Source: Clostridium tetanomorphum (GTDB lineage: Bacteria; Bacillota; Clostridia; Clostridiales; Clostridiaceae). From it: 64,000 nt of DNA. The stretch is taken from positions 36,960 to 100,959 of the forward strand of contig NZ_JAGGKA010000018.1 in NCBI RefSeq assembly GCF_017873215.1, read 5' to 3'. Both the position numbers and the translations under genes were made by a program. Below, piece after piece: positions 47,175 through 56,981 of the stretch (the stretch's first letter is position 1; each line of letters begins with the position of its first letter). The notes under the pieces were generated by a model that was not told the DNA's origin, searched no databases, and was given only the letters and a program-made list of their open reading frames with translations.

Positions 47175-47669
47175 ATGAAAACAATGAGCATTTATGATAA
47201 TAATAGGGAATTTAATAAATATTTAAAAGAACAATTTAGTTTATTGAATATAGAAATGCATATTGAAAACAATAGAAATAAATTATCTGGTGCATATGAT
47301 TTTATAGTAATAAATGATGGAAGAGACATAGAAAAAAATAAGGGAAACTTTGAAGGAAAATATATTTTGTTAAATATGGATATGCCCATAGGAATTGATT
47401 TAGATTTATCTGGTATGGTAGTTACTTATGGATTAGGAAATAGAAATACCATAACAGTATCTAGCATGGAGAAAGATAAGGAAAGTTTTGTCTATTGTCT
47501 TCAAAGATGTTTAAATAGTCATTCCTCTATTATTCAACCAGAAGAAATTCCTATAAATAGTACTTTTAAAGATAATTATGAATTGTACTCTTTTATGGTT
47601 ACTATAACTATAGCATTAATTGAAGGAATTAATAGTTGTAATATAAGAAAATTATTATTGAATAAATAA
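47175..47669 (+). CDS. Conserved hypothetical protein upstream of ssb-like gene
   Basis: A 164-residue cytosolic protein I cannot assign. It begins MKTMSIYDNNREFNKYLKEQ. The middle YDFIVINDGRDIEKNKGNFE and YILLNMDMPIGIDLDLSGMVVTYGLGNRNTITVSSMEKDKESFVYCLQR suggest a small alpha/beta fold with some likeness to the substrate-side part of Mur ligases. The ATG at 47175 has AGGAG 9 nt upstream; the TTG at 47166 directly adjoins that SD. The ssb-like gene follows after 90 bp. Confidence 0.6.
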   Translation: MKTMSIYDNNREFNKYLKEQFSLLNIEMHIENNRNKLSGAYDFIVINDGRDIEKNKGNFEGKYILLNMDMPIGIDLDLSGMVVTYGLGNRNTITVSSMEKDKESFVYCLQRCLNSHSSIIQPEEIPINSTFKDNYELYSFMVTITIALIEGINSCNIRKLLLNK

Positions 47670-47759
47670 ATTTGGAAATAATAAGTATATTTGGAGTTAG
47701 ATTTGAATAATTATATGATGTATAAATGATTTAAGATACTAAGGGAAAGAGGGGTTATA

Positions 47760-48479
47760 ATGGACAATTTATTACAAAATAATAAAATTTATTTGGAAGG
47801 AACGGTATGCTCTGAATTAGAATTCAGTCATGAAATGTATGGAGAGGGATTTTACACGTTTTATATGGAAGTTCCAAGACTAAGTGAAGCTAAAGATTTA
47901 TTATTTATTACTGTATCTGAAAGACTTATTGGAGGAATGGAAATAAAAGTAGGATCAGAGATAATAGTTGAAGGACAACTTAGATCCTACAATAAGTTTG
48001 TAGATGGTGCTAATAGATTAATACTAACTGTATTTGCTAGAAATATTGAAGAATGTATTGAAAAAAGTAAAAATCCAAATCAAATATTCCTCAATGGTTT
48101 TATATGCAAGCAACCAGTTTATAGGACAACTCCCTTTGGAAGAGAAATAGCAGATCTACTTTTAGCAGTAAACAGAGCTTATAATAAATCTGATTATATT
48201 CCTACAATTGCTTGGGGAAGGAATTCTAGATTTTGCCAAGAATTAAATGTAGGAGATAATATAAGGATTTGGGGAAGATTACAAAGTAGGGAATATCAAA
48301 AGAAAATATCTGAAAGTGAAGTAGTTAAAAAAATAGCTTATGAAGTGTCTATATCAAAAATGGAAAAGGTTTCTGAAGACGGTGAAAAACAAGAAATTTA
48401 TTTAGAAGAAAAAAAAGAAGTTGAAGAGGAAAAAAGAGAAATTGAAGAAGTTGAAGAAAAAATGGAATTAATAAAGTAA
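47760..48479 (+). CDS. Single-stranded DNA-binding protein, double OB-fold type
   Basis: A 239-residue protein with two OB-fold repeats (about 5-100 and 108-205): IYLEGTVCSELEFSHEMYGE...FYTFYMEVPR and IFLNGFICKQPVYRTTPFGREIADLLLAVNRAYNKSDYIPTIAWG. The second repeat matches the SSB/PriB pattern well. The C-terminal tail (about 210-236) is very acidic and Glu-rich, as in SSB tails, but ends KMELIK rather than DDDIPF. It is a clostridial SSB paralogue, not the housekeeping ssb. SD AAGAGGGG precedes the ATG. Confidence 0.8.
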   Translation: MDNLLQNNKIYLEGTVCSELEFSHEMYGEGFYTFYMEVPRLSEAKDLLFITVSERLIGGMEIKVGSEIIVEGQLRSYNKFVDGANRLILTVFARNIEECIEKSKNPNQIFLNGFICKQPVYRTTPFGREIADLLLAVNRAYNKSDYIPTIAWGRNSRFCQELNVGDNIRIWGRLQSREYQKKISESEVVKKIAYEVSISKMEKVSEDGEKQEIYLEEKKEVEEEKREIEEVEEKMELIK

Positions 48480-48493
48480 TATTAATAATAAAA

Positions 48494-48523
48494 GAAGGTT
48501 ATCTTTTGAAAAGGATAACCTTC
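48494..48523. terminator. Bidirectional terminator between ssb-like gene and dapH
   Basis: GAAGGTTATC (48494-48503) pairs with GATAACCTTC (48514-48523), extended inside by TTTT-GA-AAAG. It lies between convergent genes. Confidence 0.75.
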
Positions 48524-48532
48524 CTTTATGTA

Positions 48533-49243
48533 TTATTTTCTTAAGTCATCTAATATTTGAGTTTTGTCTTTAGTTTTTTCATCTATAGCTTTTATAATTT
48601 TAGCTGGTGTACCGGCTACAACAACTCCAGCAGGCACATCTTCTACAACAACAGAACCAGCGGCAACAACAGAACCTTCACCAATATGAACTCCTTCTAA
48701 TATTACGGAATTAGCTCCAATTAAAACATTATCTTCTATAATACAAGGTTCTTTACTAGGTGGTTCTAAAACTCCAGCAACTACTGCTCCAGCACCAAGA
48801 TGAACTCTTTTACCAAGTTTTCCTCGGGCACCTATTACAGCATTCATATCTACCATAGTTCCATCGCCAATTTCTGCTCCAATATTTATTACAGCACCCA
48901 TCATAACTACAGCATTTTTTCCTATTTTTACTTTATCTCTTATTAGTGCGCCAGGCTCAATTCTAGCATCTAAATTAAGCATATCACTTAAAGGAATAGC
49001 AGAGTTTCTTCTATCATTTTCTATTTTATATTTTTTTATATTATTTTTATTAGTATTAATAAAATTCAATACTTCATCACTTTCACCAAAAAAGACATAA
49101 AAATTATTTTCACCGTATACTTCAATATTTCCAACATCTAATCCCTCTAAGTTACCATCTATATAGGCTTTTACTGGTGTTGACTTTTTTGCATCTTTTA
49201 TGTATCGGGCAAGTTCATATGGATCTGTTAAGTTATAATTCAT
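48533..49243 (-). CDS. dapH: Tetrahydrodipicolinate N-acetyltransferase
   Basis: Acetylates 2,3,4,5-tetrahydrodipicolinate in the N-acetyl branch of DAP/lysine synthesis. 236 residues. The N-terminal domain starts [23 protein letters not shown], followed by a left-handed beta-helix of hexapeptide repeats ([34 protein letters not shown] coils, [20 protein letters not shown]). Also called dapD in many annotations. SD AGGAGG is 6 nt before the ATG. Divergent from the aminotransferase gene. Confidence 0.95.
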   Translation of the reverse strand: MNYNLTDPYELARYIKDAKKSTPVKAYIDGNLEGLDVGNIEVYGENNFYVFFGESDEVLNFINTNKNNIKKYKIENDRRNSAIPLSDMLNLDARIEPGALIRDKVKIGKNAVVMMGAVINIGAEIGDGTMVDMNAVIGARGKLGKRVHLGAGAVVAGVLEPPSKEPCIIEDNVLIGANSVILEGVHIGEGSVVAAGSVVVEDVPAGVVVAGTPAKIIKAIDEKTKDKTQILDDLRK

Positions 49244-49431
49244 GATTATCCTCCTTTGTTTTTATTTTTAATATACCACTTAATATAAAAATTATAATAA
49301 ATAATATTCATAAATAAAAGCATAAAATTAAAAGTATAATATATTTATTGATAGACTATGTTATTAAAGAGTATAATATTCATAATATAAAAAAACGCGT
49401 TGCAATTTTTGAAAGGAGGGTTTAGGTAAAT

Positions 49432-50586
49432 ATGGAAGATAGATATATTTCTAACTATGTGCAAAATATAGAGATATCAGGAATAAGGAGATTTTTTAAT
49501 AAAGTTAGTAAGTATCCAGAGGCTATTTCTTTAACTTTAGGACAGCCAGATTTTAATGTACCAGAAAAAATTAAGAAAGCTATGATAAAGGCTATTGAGG
49601 AAAATAAAACAGGATATACATCAAATATGGGTATTGTAGAGTTAAGAAAAGAAATATCTAATTATTTAAAGCAGTTCCACATAAATTTTGATGATGAGGA
49701 AATATGTTTAACTGTAGGAGGTAGTGAAGGGTTATTTAATACATTTATGGCATTGTTAAATCCGGGGGATAAAGTATTAATACCAAGTCCAGGATATCCA
49801 GCTTACGAAAGTTGTACAAAACTTTTAGGCGCTATTCCTATAAATTATAAATTAGATAAGAATTTTAATTTAGATATTGAAGAAATTGAAAGAAAGATAA
49901 AGGAAGAAAATCCTAAATTGTTAGTATTATCTTTTCCATCTAATCCTACAGGTGCTACTTTATCTAAGAAGGATAGAGATGACATTTATAGAATAATAAA
50001 GGACAAGGACATTACAGTGATTAGCGATGAAATATATAGTGCTTTAGTATTTGAAGAGAATTATTATTCTATATGTCAATATGAAGATATAAAAGATAAA
50101 GTCATATTGATAAGCGGTTTTTCAAAGATGTTTTCCATGACTGGATTAAGAATAGGTTATGTATGTGCTAAGGAAAAATATATGAAGCACATAGTTAAAT
50201 TACATCAGTATAATACGAGTTGTGCACCTTCTATTGTACAATGGGCAGTAGTAGAAGGATTAAAGAATTGTATGGAAGATGTAGAATATATGAAGAATGA
50301 ATTTATAAAAAGAAGAGATTATGTATATAAGAGATTAAAAGATTTAAACTTTGATGTAAATTTGCCTAAAGGAGCATTTTATATTTTTCCATCTATAAAA
50401 AAATTTAATATAACTAGTGAAAAGTTTTGTGAAAGTCTATTAAAAGAAGAAAAAGTTGCTGTAGTACCAGGAGCATCTTTTGGAGAAGGAGGAGAGGGAT
50501 ATATAAGAATATCCTATGCATATAGTATGAAAGAATTAAAGGAAGCTTTAGATAGAATTGAAATGTGGATTAAAAAAAACGTGTAG
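49432..50586 (+). CDS. PLP-dependent aminotransferase, candidate N-acetyl-DAP aminotransferase
   Basis: Class I/II fold type I aminotransferase, 384 residues. Motifs: SLTLGQPDFNVPEKIKKA, GGSEGLFNTFMALLNPGDKV, PSNPTGA, VISDEIYSAL, SGFSKMFSMTGLRIGY (Lys of the Schiff base) and YIRISYAYS (Arg for the carboxylate). It diverges from dapH and lies near dapA-dapB, so it may serve the acetylated DAP route (PatA/DapX-like). Substrate is inferred from context. SD AAAGGAGGG precedes the ATG. Confidence 0.85.
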   Translation: MEDRYISNYVQNIEISGIRRFFNKVSKYPEAISLTLGQPDFNVPEKIKKAMIKAIEENKTGYTSNMGIVELRKEISNYLKQFHINFDDEEICLTVGGSEGLFNTFMALLNPGDKVLIPSPGYPAYESCTKLLGAIPINYKLDKNFNLDIEEIERKIKEENPKLLVLSFPSNPTGATLSKKDRDDIYRIIKDKDITVISDEIYSALVFEENYYSICQYEDIKDKVILISGFSKMFSMTGLRIGYVCAKEKYMKHIVKLHQYNTSCAPSIVQWAVVEGLKNCMEDVEYMKNEFIKRRDYVYKRLKDLNFDVNLPKGAFYIFPSIKKFNITSEKFCESLLKEEKVAVVPGASFGEGGEGYIRISYAYSMKELKEALDRIEMWIKKNV

Positions 50587-50594
50587 CGTTTTTT

Positions 50595-50649
50595 AGATAA
50601 CAGAGTACAGATAAGAAGAATTTTCTTCAATATCTGTACTCTGTTATCT
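50595..50649. repeat. Intergenic stem-loop repeat (AGATAACAGAGTACAG family)
   Basis: Perfect 19-bp inverted repeat (50595-50613 and 50631-50649) with an inner GAAGAA/TTCTTC stem. It begins in the U-run of a small AAAAAACG-CGTTTTTT terminator hairpin (50574-50594) at the aminotransferase stop. The arms share ACAGAGTACAG with the elements at 16131 and 43987. Confidence 0.65.
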
Positions 50650-50674
50650 ATTATTTTTATTCTGAAAAAATTAG

Positions 50675-51430
50675 TTACAATCTTTTTATAACATTATCCA
50701 TGTCATAAAGTCCGACAGATTTACTTTTCATGAATTCACAGGCTTTAAGTGCACCTATAGCAAAAACCTCTCTTGATATAGCATTATGACTTATTTCTAT
50801 GGTTTCTCCTATACCTGCAAAGATTATTTGGTGCTCTCCAACAATTGAACCTCCTCTAATAGCGTGGATACCTATTTCGTTAGGGTTTCTTTTTGATAAA
50901 CCTTCTCTTCCATAATTAAATTCTGTTTTTTCTGGTATGGAATCTTTTATAGTGTTGGCTAGTAGAAGAGCAGTTCCACTAGGAGCATCTACTTTTTGAT
51001 TATGATGTTTTTCTATTATTTCTATGTCAAAATTCTTATATAATTTTTCGCTTATATTTTTTAGTATAGAATTCACTATATTAATTCCTATTGACATATT
51101 TGCTGATCTAAATATAGGAATTTCTTTTGAAGTGGATGTGATTTTATCTATTTGTTCCTGTGAATAACCTGTAGTACAAAGCACTAAAGGTAAATTATTT
51201 CTTTTACAGTATGAGATTAAAGAATCTAAAGCATCGGGTCTAGAAAAATCTAGTATTACATCACTTTCTACAGAGCATTGGTCAATGCTATCAAATATTG
51301 GATAAGAAACCTTAGAATTTGAAGTTTTATCTATTCCAGCAACTATATTTATTTCTGGGAATGAATTAAGAGTTTCAGTTATAACCTTTCCCATTTTTCC
51401 ATTACAACCACATAAAATTACCTTTACCAT
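50675..51430 (-). CDS. dapB: 4-hydroxy-tetrahydrodipicolinate reductase
   Basis: NAD(P)H-dependent reductase giving tetrahydrodipicolinate. 251 residues. N-terminal Rossmann motif [22 protein letters not shown]; catalytic region [22 protein letters not shown] with the His-His and Lys-x-Asp-Ala-Pro-Ser-Gly-Thr-Ala block; [33 protein letters not shown] precedes the ATG. Second gene after dapA with a 27-bp gap. Confidence 0.96.
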   Translation of the reverse strand: MVKVILCGCNGKMGKVITETLNSFPEINIVAGIDKTSNSKVSYPIFDSIDQCSVESDVILDFSRPDALDSLISYCKRNNLPLVLCTTGYSQEQIDKITSTSKEIPIFRSANMSIGINIVNSILKNISEKLYKNFDIEIIEKHHNQKVDAPSGTALLLANTIKDSIPEKTEFNYGREGLSKRNPNEIGIHAIRGGSIVGEHQIIFAGIGETIEISHNAISREVFAIGALKACEFMKSKSVGLYDMDNVIKRL

Positions 51431-51457
51431 TATTTAACCTCCATTATAAGTATTTAA

Positions 51458-52342
51458 TTATTTTAGCAAGCCGTATTTTTTTAATTCATTATTTAATACA
51501 TTTAAGTTGTTGTCTTCCATATTACATAATGGTAATCTCAAATTACCAACATTCATTTTTAGAAGATTCATGGCAGTTTTTATTGGAATTGGATTTGTTT
51601 CTATAAATAAAGAATTAGCTAAAGTCAAAGTATCTAGTTGAATTTTTAAGGCTTCATTTACTTTACCATCCATATATAATTTGCACATATTATGAACTTC
51701 TTTTGGTAATATATTAGCTAGTACTGATATAACACCAATTCCACCTAGAGAAAGTATTGGGATTATTTGATCGTCATTACCAGAATAAATATCAATTCTA
51801 TCTTTTAGAGAAGCTTTAATTTCGGCAATTTGACTTATATTTCCGGAAGCTTCTTTAATAGCTACAACATTATCGCAGATATCACATATTCTTGCTAATG
51901 TTTTTGGTAATAAGTTTAAGCCAGTTCTTCCAGGCACATTATAAACTATAATTGGAGTATTAACTTCATCATTTATAGCTGTAAAATGCTCTACTAATCC
52001 CTTTTGTGTTGTTTTGTTATAATATGGTGTTATTATTAAAAGACCATCCACTCCAATCGATTCAGCCCATTTGCTAAATTTAATAGAAGAAGAAGTATTA
52101 TTACTTCCTGTTCCAGCTATTACAGGAACTCTTTTATTTATTTTTTCAACTGTAAATTTAATAGTTTCTTTTTTTTCTTCTTCTGACATGGTAGAGGCTT
52201 CTCCAGTAGTACCACAAATAACTATGGCATCTGTATTATTTTTTATATGCCATTCTAAGAGTTCTCCTAATTTAGTAAAATCAACGCCTTCATCATTGAA
52301 TGGTGTAATTATAGCTACACCAGAACCTTTAAATATACTCAT
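51458..52342 (-). CDS. dapA: 4-hydroxy-tetrahydrodipicolinate synthase
   Basis: Condenses pyruvate with aspartate semialdehyde. 294-residue (beta/alpha)8 enzyme. Motifs: [71 protein letters not shown] (Tyr) and [13 protein letters not shown] (Schiff-base Lys). SD AAAAGAGG precedes the ATG. First gene of dapA-dapB. No lysine riboswitch seen upstream. Confidence 0.96.
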   Translation of the reverse strand: MSIFKGSGVAIITPFNDEGVDFTKLGELLEWHIKNNTDAIVICGTTGEASTMSEEEKKETIKFTVEKINKRVPVIAGTGSNNTSSSIKFSKWAESIGVDGLLIITPYYNKTTQKGLVEHFTAINDEVNTPIIVYNVPGRTGLNLLPKTLARICDICDNVVAIKEASGNISQIAEIKASLKDRIDIYSGNDDQIIPILSLGGIGVISVLANILPKEVHNMCKLYMDGKVNEALKIQLDTLTLANSLFIETNPIPIKTAMNLLKMNVGNLRLPLCNMEDNNLNVLNNELKKYGLLK

Positions 52343-52903
52343 TAAAAAACCTCTTTTCTAAAAAAATTTTATTAACAACAATTCATTTTATAATATATTT
52401 TGCAATTTGTATTGCATATAATGAAGCTAGTTTCATTATAATATTTGAAATAAACTATAAAATAAGTTGAATTTTATTTTAGTTTTTCTTATATAAATAA
52501 TATAATGTTATGTTGCTTATATTGATGTAATATATACTAATTCTTAAATATATTAGAGTTCTTATAAAATCTAAAAACACAACCTATATTTTATAATATA
52601 AATTCTATAGATACTATATTTTATTTCATAATGAAAATCCCTCCTAAAAATTCTTTACTATATTATATAACTGATATAAGTAAATTTACATACTTTTTTA
52701 TAATAAATAAATAAAATTAAAATATTATTCTATAAAAAATATAATTTACAAATAATATTCAAATAATATGTATACTTATTCATTTTTATTATTAGCATGA
52801 GTTGAATTAATATAATATCAATTCAGAAATATATAATTCAATATACACAATATTCAGGTAATGCTTTAAGCCTGTTATGCAATTGAAATGATTGCAGTTA
52901 TAA
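52343..52903. other. Very AT-rich divergent spacer between dapA and oppA
   Basis: No ORF of useful length. A short hairpin ATAATGAA-GCTAGT-TTCATTAT lies near 52420-52442, probably in or near the dapA promoter. An isolated SD-like AGGAGGG on the minus strand near 52640 leads only to ATG-AAA-TAA. Nothing else recognised. Confidence 0.5.
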
Positions 52904-52932
52904 TTGACAATACAAACAAATTATGCTAATAT
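52904..52932 (+). promoter_or_regulatory. Probable oppA promoter
   Basis: TTGACA (52904-52909), 17-bp spacer, TAATAT (52927-52932). It would give a leader of about 240 nt in which I see no known riboswitch or T-box. Confidence 0.6.
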
Positions 52933-53181
52933 AGTTAAAACAAATGCAAGAAAATATACTATAAATGTCTTGTTAGCATATTAAAATTTGGGATATTTAA
53001 TTTTAAATTATGTATAATTTTAACATGGTAAGGTTAACAATGTGAATTATAATAATAAGTATAATGAAATTTTTATTACAGTATATATTATGTTAATGAA
53101 ATAAAACAATTAATAAGCATATTTATTATTAAATAAACATAATTATAAAAAATAAGGTAGTATTCAAAGGGGGAATTCAAG

Positions 53182-54846
53182 TTGAAGAGTAAAAAAATTT
53201 TGGCAGCGCTCTTAACAGCTACTATGTTGTTATCAATAGCATTAGTTGGCTGTGGGGGAGGTAGTGATGATAAAAAAGCTGCTGAAGGTGGAAAGAAGGA
53301 AAACTCTATTGTGCTTCAGGCTTCTGATGCAAAGACCTTAGATCCATCAAAGGCTACGGATCAAATGTCACATAACGCAATCAATGCATCATTTGAAGGT
53401 TTAACAAGATCTAATAAGGACAAACCTGAAAAAGCCATTGCTGAAAGTTGGGAATGTTCAAAAGATGAATTAAAATGGACTTTTAAATTAAGAGATGCTA
53501 AATGGTCAGATGGAAAGCCAGTTACAGCTAAGGACTTTGAATATTCATGGAAGAGAATATTAAATCCTAAGACAAAAGCTCAATATGCTTCTTTTATGTT
53601 TGTATTAAAGAATGGTGAAAAGTATTATAAAGGACAAGCAAAAGCTGAAGAAGTTGGAGTTAAAGCAAAAGACGATAAGACATTAGAAGTAGAATTAGAA
53701 AATCCGATTCCATATTTCTTGCAGTTAACATCATTCCCATTACTATATCCATTAAGGCAGGATATAGTTGAAGCTAGTGGAGATAAATTTGGTTCAGATC
53801 CTTCAAAAATGGTATTTAATGGACCATTTGTTCTTGATAAATGGGAAAGAGCATCAAAAATAGTAGCTAGTAAAAACCCTGAATATTGGGATAAAGATAC
53901 AGTAAAGCTTGATAAAGTTACTTTCCAAGTAGCAGAGGAAATGACAACAAGATATCAAATGTTTACTAACAAACAGTTGGACGTAACAGCTATAGTTGGG
54001 GAATATGTCCAAAAGATGAAGGATGAAGCTAAATCCGGAAAATACAACTTTATTGAAGAAACAGATCCATCATCTTTCTATATGATATTTAATCAAAATG
54101 GTGAAAAAGCAAATAAATTATTGACAAATTCTAAAATTAGGCTTGCTATTTCTCTTGCTATAGATAGAGAAGCTTATGTTAATAAAGTTTATCAAAGAGG
54201 ATTTGTATCACGTGGTTTAATTCCAGTAGGAATGTTTGCAGGGGAAAAGGTGTATAGAGATATAGTACCTGAACCATTAAAAGGAGTAGATAAAGATCCT
54301 AAAGCTTTATTTATAGAAGGATTAAAGGAACTTAAATTAGATCCAGATCCATCAAAATACACTTTAAGATATTTACCACAGGGAAGTTCTACTGATGATA
54401 GAGCCTATGCTGAATTTTTCCAAGCTCAGTGGAAGGAAAAGATAGGATTTAATACAAAAATGGATACAGCTGCTGATTTCTCAGACTATAATAACAAAAA
54501 AGAAAAAGGTGATTTTGAAATAGCTATGTCAGGATGGGGAGCAGATTATAATGATCCAATGGCATTTGTAGAATTATTTAAAACAGGAAATGGTAATAAT
54601 AATGGAAAATTCTCAAATGCTGAATATGATCAAATAGTTGAAAAGATACTAAAAGAATCTAACATGGATAAGAGAATTGAATTATATAAGAGAGCAGAAG
54701 AAATATTAGTTAAAGAACAGGCAGGAATGGCTCCAGTATTCTATAAAGACAAACGTATGTTTACACAGAAATATGTAAAGGGACTTCAGTACCCATCTTT
54801 TGGTGGATTATATGAATTAAAATGGGCTTCAGTTACTGGTGAATAA
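53182..54846 (+). CDS. oppA: Oligopeptide ABC transporter substrate-binding lipoprotein
   Basis: A 554-residue lipoprotein (SBP_bac_5). The signal peptide ends in lipobox ALVGC with a following GGGSDD linker. Blocks: LQASDAKTLDPSKATD, AESWECSKDELKWTFKLRDAKWSDGKPVTAKDF, NGPFVLDKWERASKIVASKNPEYWD, RLAISLAIDREAYV and GWGADYNDPMAFVELF. It captures peptides outside the membrane for oppBCDF. TTG start with AAGGGGG 8 nt upstream; the same frame has no better start. A hairpin after the stop partly separates it from oppB, as is common where the binding protein is made in excess. Confidence 0.95.
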   Translation: MKSKKILAALLTATMLLSIALVGCGGGSDDKKAAEGGKKENSIVLQASDAKTLDPSKATDQMSHNAINASFEGLTRSNKDKPEKAIAESWECSKDELKWTFKLRDAKWSDGKPVTAKDFEYSWKRILNPKTKAQYASFMFVLKNGEKYYKGQAKAEEVGVKAKDDKTLEVELENPIPYFLQLTSFPLLYPLRQDIVEASGDKFGSDPSKMVFNGPFVLDKWERASKIVASKNPEYWDKDTVKLDKVTFQVAEEMTTRYQMFTNKQLDVTAIVGEYVQKMKDEAKSGKYNFIEETDPSSFYMIFNQNGEKANKLLTNSKIRLAISLAIDREAYVNKVYQRGFVSRGLIPVGMFAGEKVYRDIVPEPLKGVDKDPKALFIEGLKELKLDPDPSKYTLRYLPQGSSTDDRAYAEFFQAQWKEKIGFNTKMDTAADFSDYNNKKEKGDFEIAMSGWGADYNDPMAFVELFKTGNGNNNGKFSNAEYDQIVEKILKESNMDKRIELYKRAEEILVKEQAGMAPVFYKDKRMFTQKYVKGLQYPSFGGLYELKWASVTGE

Positions 54847-54878
54847 ATAACATAACATAATATAAATTCAAATGTAAA

Positions 54879-54905
54879 GCTACAACAGGAATTTCCTGTT
54901 GTAGC
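54879..54905 (+). terminator. Hairpin between oppA and oppB
   Basis: GCTACAACAGGAA (54879-54891) pairs with TTCCTGTTGTAGC (54893-54905), followed by CTTTATAT. Probably an attenuating terminator or a 3'-end stabiliser of oppA mRNA. Confidence 0.7.
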
Positions 54906-55069
54906 CTTTATATAGCTTATGGTACAATATTGTAAAATGTTTCGTTTACATAATTTTTTATTTATGGATAATTAAATGAAATAATTATTTCAGAAATATT
55001 TGTGATAATTATAATATACATAATAAATATTTTACATAAAAGTTGTAGTTACAAGGAAGGGGGAAAAAT

Positions 55070-56023
55070 ATGGTAAGATATATATCTAAAAGATTAGGAT
55101 ATATGGTGCTTACATTGTGGGTTGTAGTGACGGTTACATTTTTCTTAATGAATAGTATGCCGGGAGACCCTATATCTTCTCAGGCAAAACAATTGCCTAA
55201 AGAAGTACAACAAGTTTTAAGAGCTGAATATGGGTTGGACAAGCCTATTTCACAAAGATACGTAACTTATTTAAAAAATTTATCAAAAGGAAAAATGGGA
55301 GATTCTTTTATAACACCAGGAATATCCGCTAATAAATATATAAAAGAGAGATTTCCTAATTCAGCGAGAATCGGTCTTCAAGCTGTATTTTTTGGATTGG
55401 TTATTGGATTAATATTAGGAATTATTGCAGGATTTAATAGAAATACGGGAATTGATTATTTTGTTATTTTTATTGCTATACTGGGGGTTTCCATACCAAG
55501 TTTCGTATTGGCAGCTTTGCTTCAGCAGGGATTAGGAGGAAAAGCTGGTTTACCTATTGCAGGATGGTATAACAAAGGTGATGGATTTATAGATAGTTTA
55601 AAGTTTACCATTTTGCCTACTTTAGCATTAAGCTTTTCAAGTGTTGCTACTTATGCAAGATATATGAAAACTTCTGTGTTGGATGTTATAAGTCAAGATT
55701 ATATAACAACTGCTCAAGCTAAAGGTGTGTCAAAAATAGCTATTGCATGGAAACATATTATAAGAAATGCTATACTTCCTATTATTACTATACTAGGTCC
55801 ACAAATTGCAGTTATCATTACGGGATCTTTTGTAATTGAGAGAATATTTGCAATACCTGGACTTGGAAGTGCCATGATAGATTCAATAACAACGAAAGAT
55901 TATAATATGATAATGGGCTTTACTATATTTTACTCATTTTTATATATAGTGGCTTTATTAATTGTTGATATATTATATACTGTAGTTGATCCTAGAATAA
56001 GACTATCAGGTGGTAAAAGGTAG
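55070..56023 (+). CDS. oppB: Oligopeptide ABC transporter permease OppB
   Basis: A 317-residue integral membrane permease with about six helices. N-terminus YISKRLGYMVLTLWVVVTVTFFLMNSMPGDP is typical of OppB/DppB. The cytosolic coupling loop (EAA-type) is seen in DYITTAQAKGVSKIAIAWKHIIRNAILPI. SD GGAAGGGGG precedes the ATG. First gene of the oppBCDF run; oppC follows after 11 bp. Confidence 0.95.
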   Translation: MVRYISKRLGYMVLTLWVVVTVTFFLMNSMPGDPISSQAKQLPKEVQQVLRAEYGLDKPISQRYVTYLKNLSKGKMGDSFITPGISANKYIKERFPNSARIGLQAVFFGLVIGLILGIIAGFNRNTGIDYFVIFIAILGVSIPSFVLAALLQQGLGGKAGLPIAGWYNKGDGFIDSLKFTILPTLALSFSSVATYARYMKTSVLDVISQDYITTAQAKGVSKIAIAWKHIIRNAILPIITILGPQIAVIITGSFVIERIFAIPGLGSAMIDSITTKDYNMIMGFTIFYSFLYIVALLIVDILYTVVDPRIRLSGGKR

Positions 56024-56034
56024 GAGGGTAGCAA

Positions 56035-56967
56035 ATGGTAGAATTAAATAAAGGGAAATTTGAAATAATAGGATGCGGCAGTTGTAATGCTGACGCTATA
56101 GTAAGGCCTAATATGACATATTGGCAAGATGCTTGGAGAAGATTGAAAAAAAATAAGATAGCAATCTTTTCTTTAATATTATTAGGTGTTATAGCTTTAA
56201 TGTGTGCAGTAGGACCTTATATAGGGAAAATGCTTTCAGGAGTTAATTATTGGCAACAAAATACAGATATTACAAATCAAAAGCCTGGAGGACAATTTAT
56301 ATTTGGAACAGATAATTTAGGAAGAGATATGTTTTCTAGACTTTGGATTGGTGGAAGAGTATCAATTGCTATTGGTATATTTGGAACTTTAATTGAAGTA
56401 ACTATTGGAGCTATGTATGGTGGAATTAGTGGTTACTTTGGTGGATTAATTGACGAAATAATGATGAGAATAGTTGAAATATTAAATAGTATTCCATATA
56501 TGATAGTGGTAATACTTATAGCTGTTGTTATGCAGAAGCAAGGTATAGCAACTATATTATTAGCATTATGTTTAACTGGTTGGACTGGAATGGCTCGTTT
56601 AATCAGAGGACAAGTTATGCAGTTAAAAGAATCAGAATATGTACTTGCAGCTCAGGCGCTAGGAGCAGATTCAAAGAGAATTATTGCTAAACATTTAATA
56701 CCTAACACTATTGGAATTATAATTATTTACATGACTTTTGATATACCAGGTTTTATATTTGCAGAAGCATTTTTAAGCTTTATTGGTCTTGGGATACAGC
56801 CTCCTAATACAAGTTGGGGTGCTATGTGTTCTTTCGGTCAATCTGTTATGCAATTTTATCCACATGAATTATTATTCCCAGCTATAGCAATAAGTTTAAC
56901 AATGCTTTCATTTAATTTATTAGGTGATGGATTAAGAGATGCTCTAGATCCAAAACTTCGTCAGTAG
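56035..56967 (+). CDS. oppC: Oligopeptide ABC transporter permease OppC
   Basis: A 310-residue permease partner of OppB. Blocks: WQDAWRRLKKNKIAIFSLILLG, FIFGTDNLGRDMFSRLWIGGRVSI, SEYVLAAQALGADSKRIIAKHLIPNT (EAA loop) and FLSFIGLGIQPPNTSWGAM. A 25-residue hydrophilic N-terminal stretch with GCGSCNAD precedes the usual start region. SD GGAGGG precedes the ATG. Confidence 0.95.
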   Translation: MVELNKGKFEIIGCGSCNADAIVRPNMTYWQDAWRRLKKNKIAIFSLILLGVIALMCAVGPYIGKMLSGVNYWQQNTDITNQKPGGQFIFGTDNLGRDMFSRLWIGGRVSIAIGIFGTLIEVTIGAMYGGISGYFGGLIDEIMMRIVEILNSIPYMIVVILIAVVMQKQGIATILLALCLTGWTGMARLIRGQVMQLKESEYVLAAQALGADSKRIIAKHLIPNTIGIIIIYMTFDIPGFIFAEAFLSFIGLGIQPPNTSWGAMCSFGQSVMQFYPHELLFPAIAISLTMLSFNLLGDGLRDALDPKLRQ

Positions 56968-56981
56968 GAAGGAGGATACTA

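Noticed and set aside
52625..52645. Minus-strand SD with ATG upstream of dapA
   Set aside because: The frame closes after two codons; no other ORF follows.
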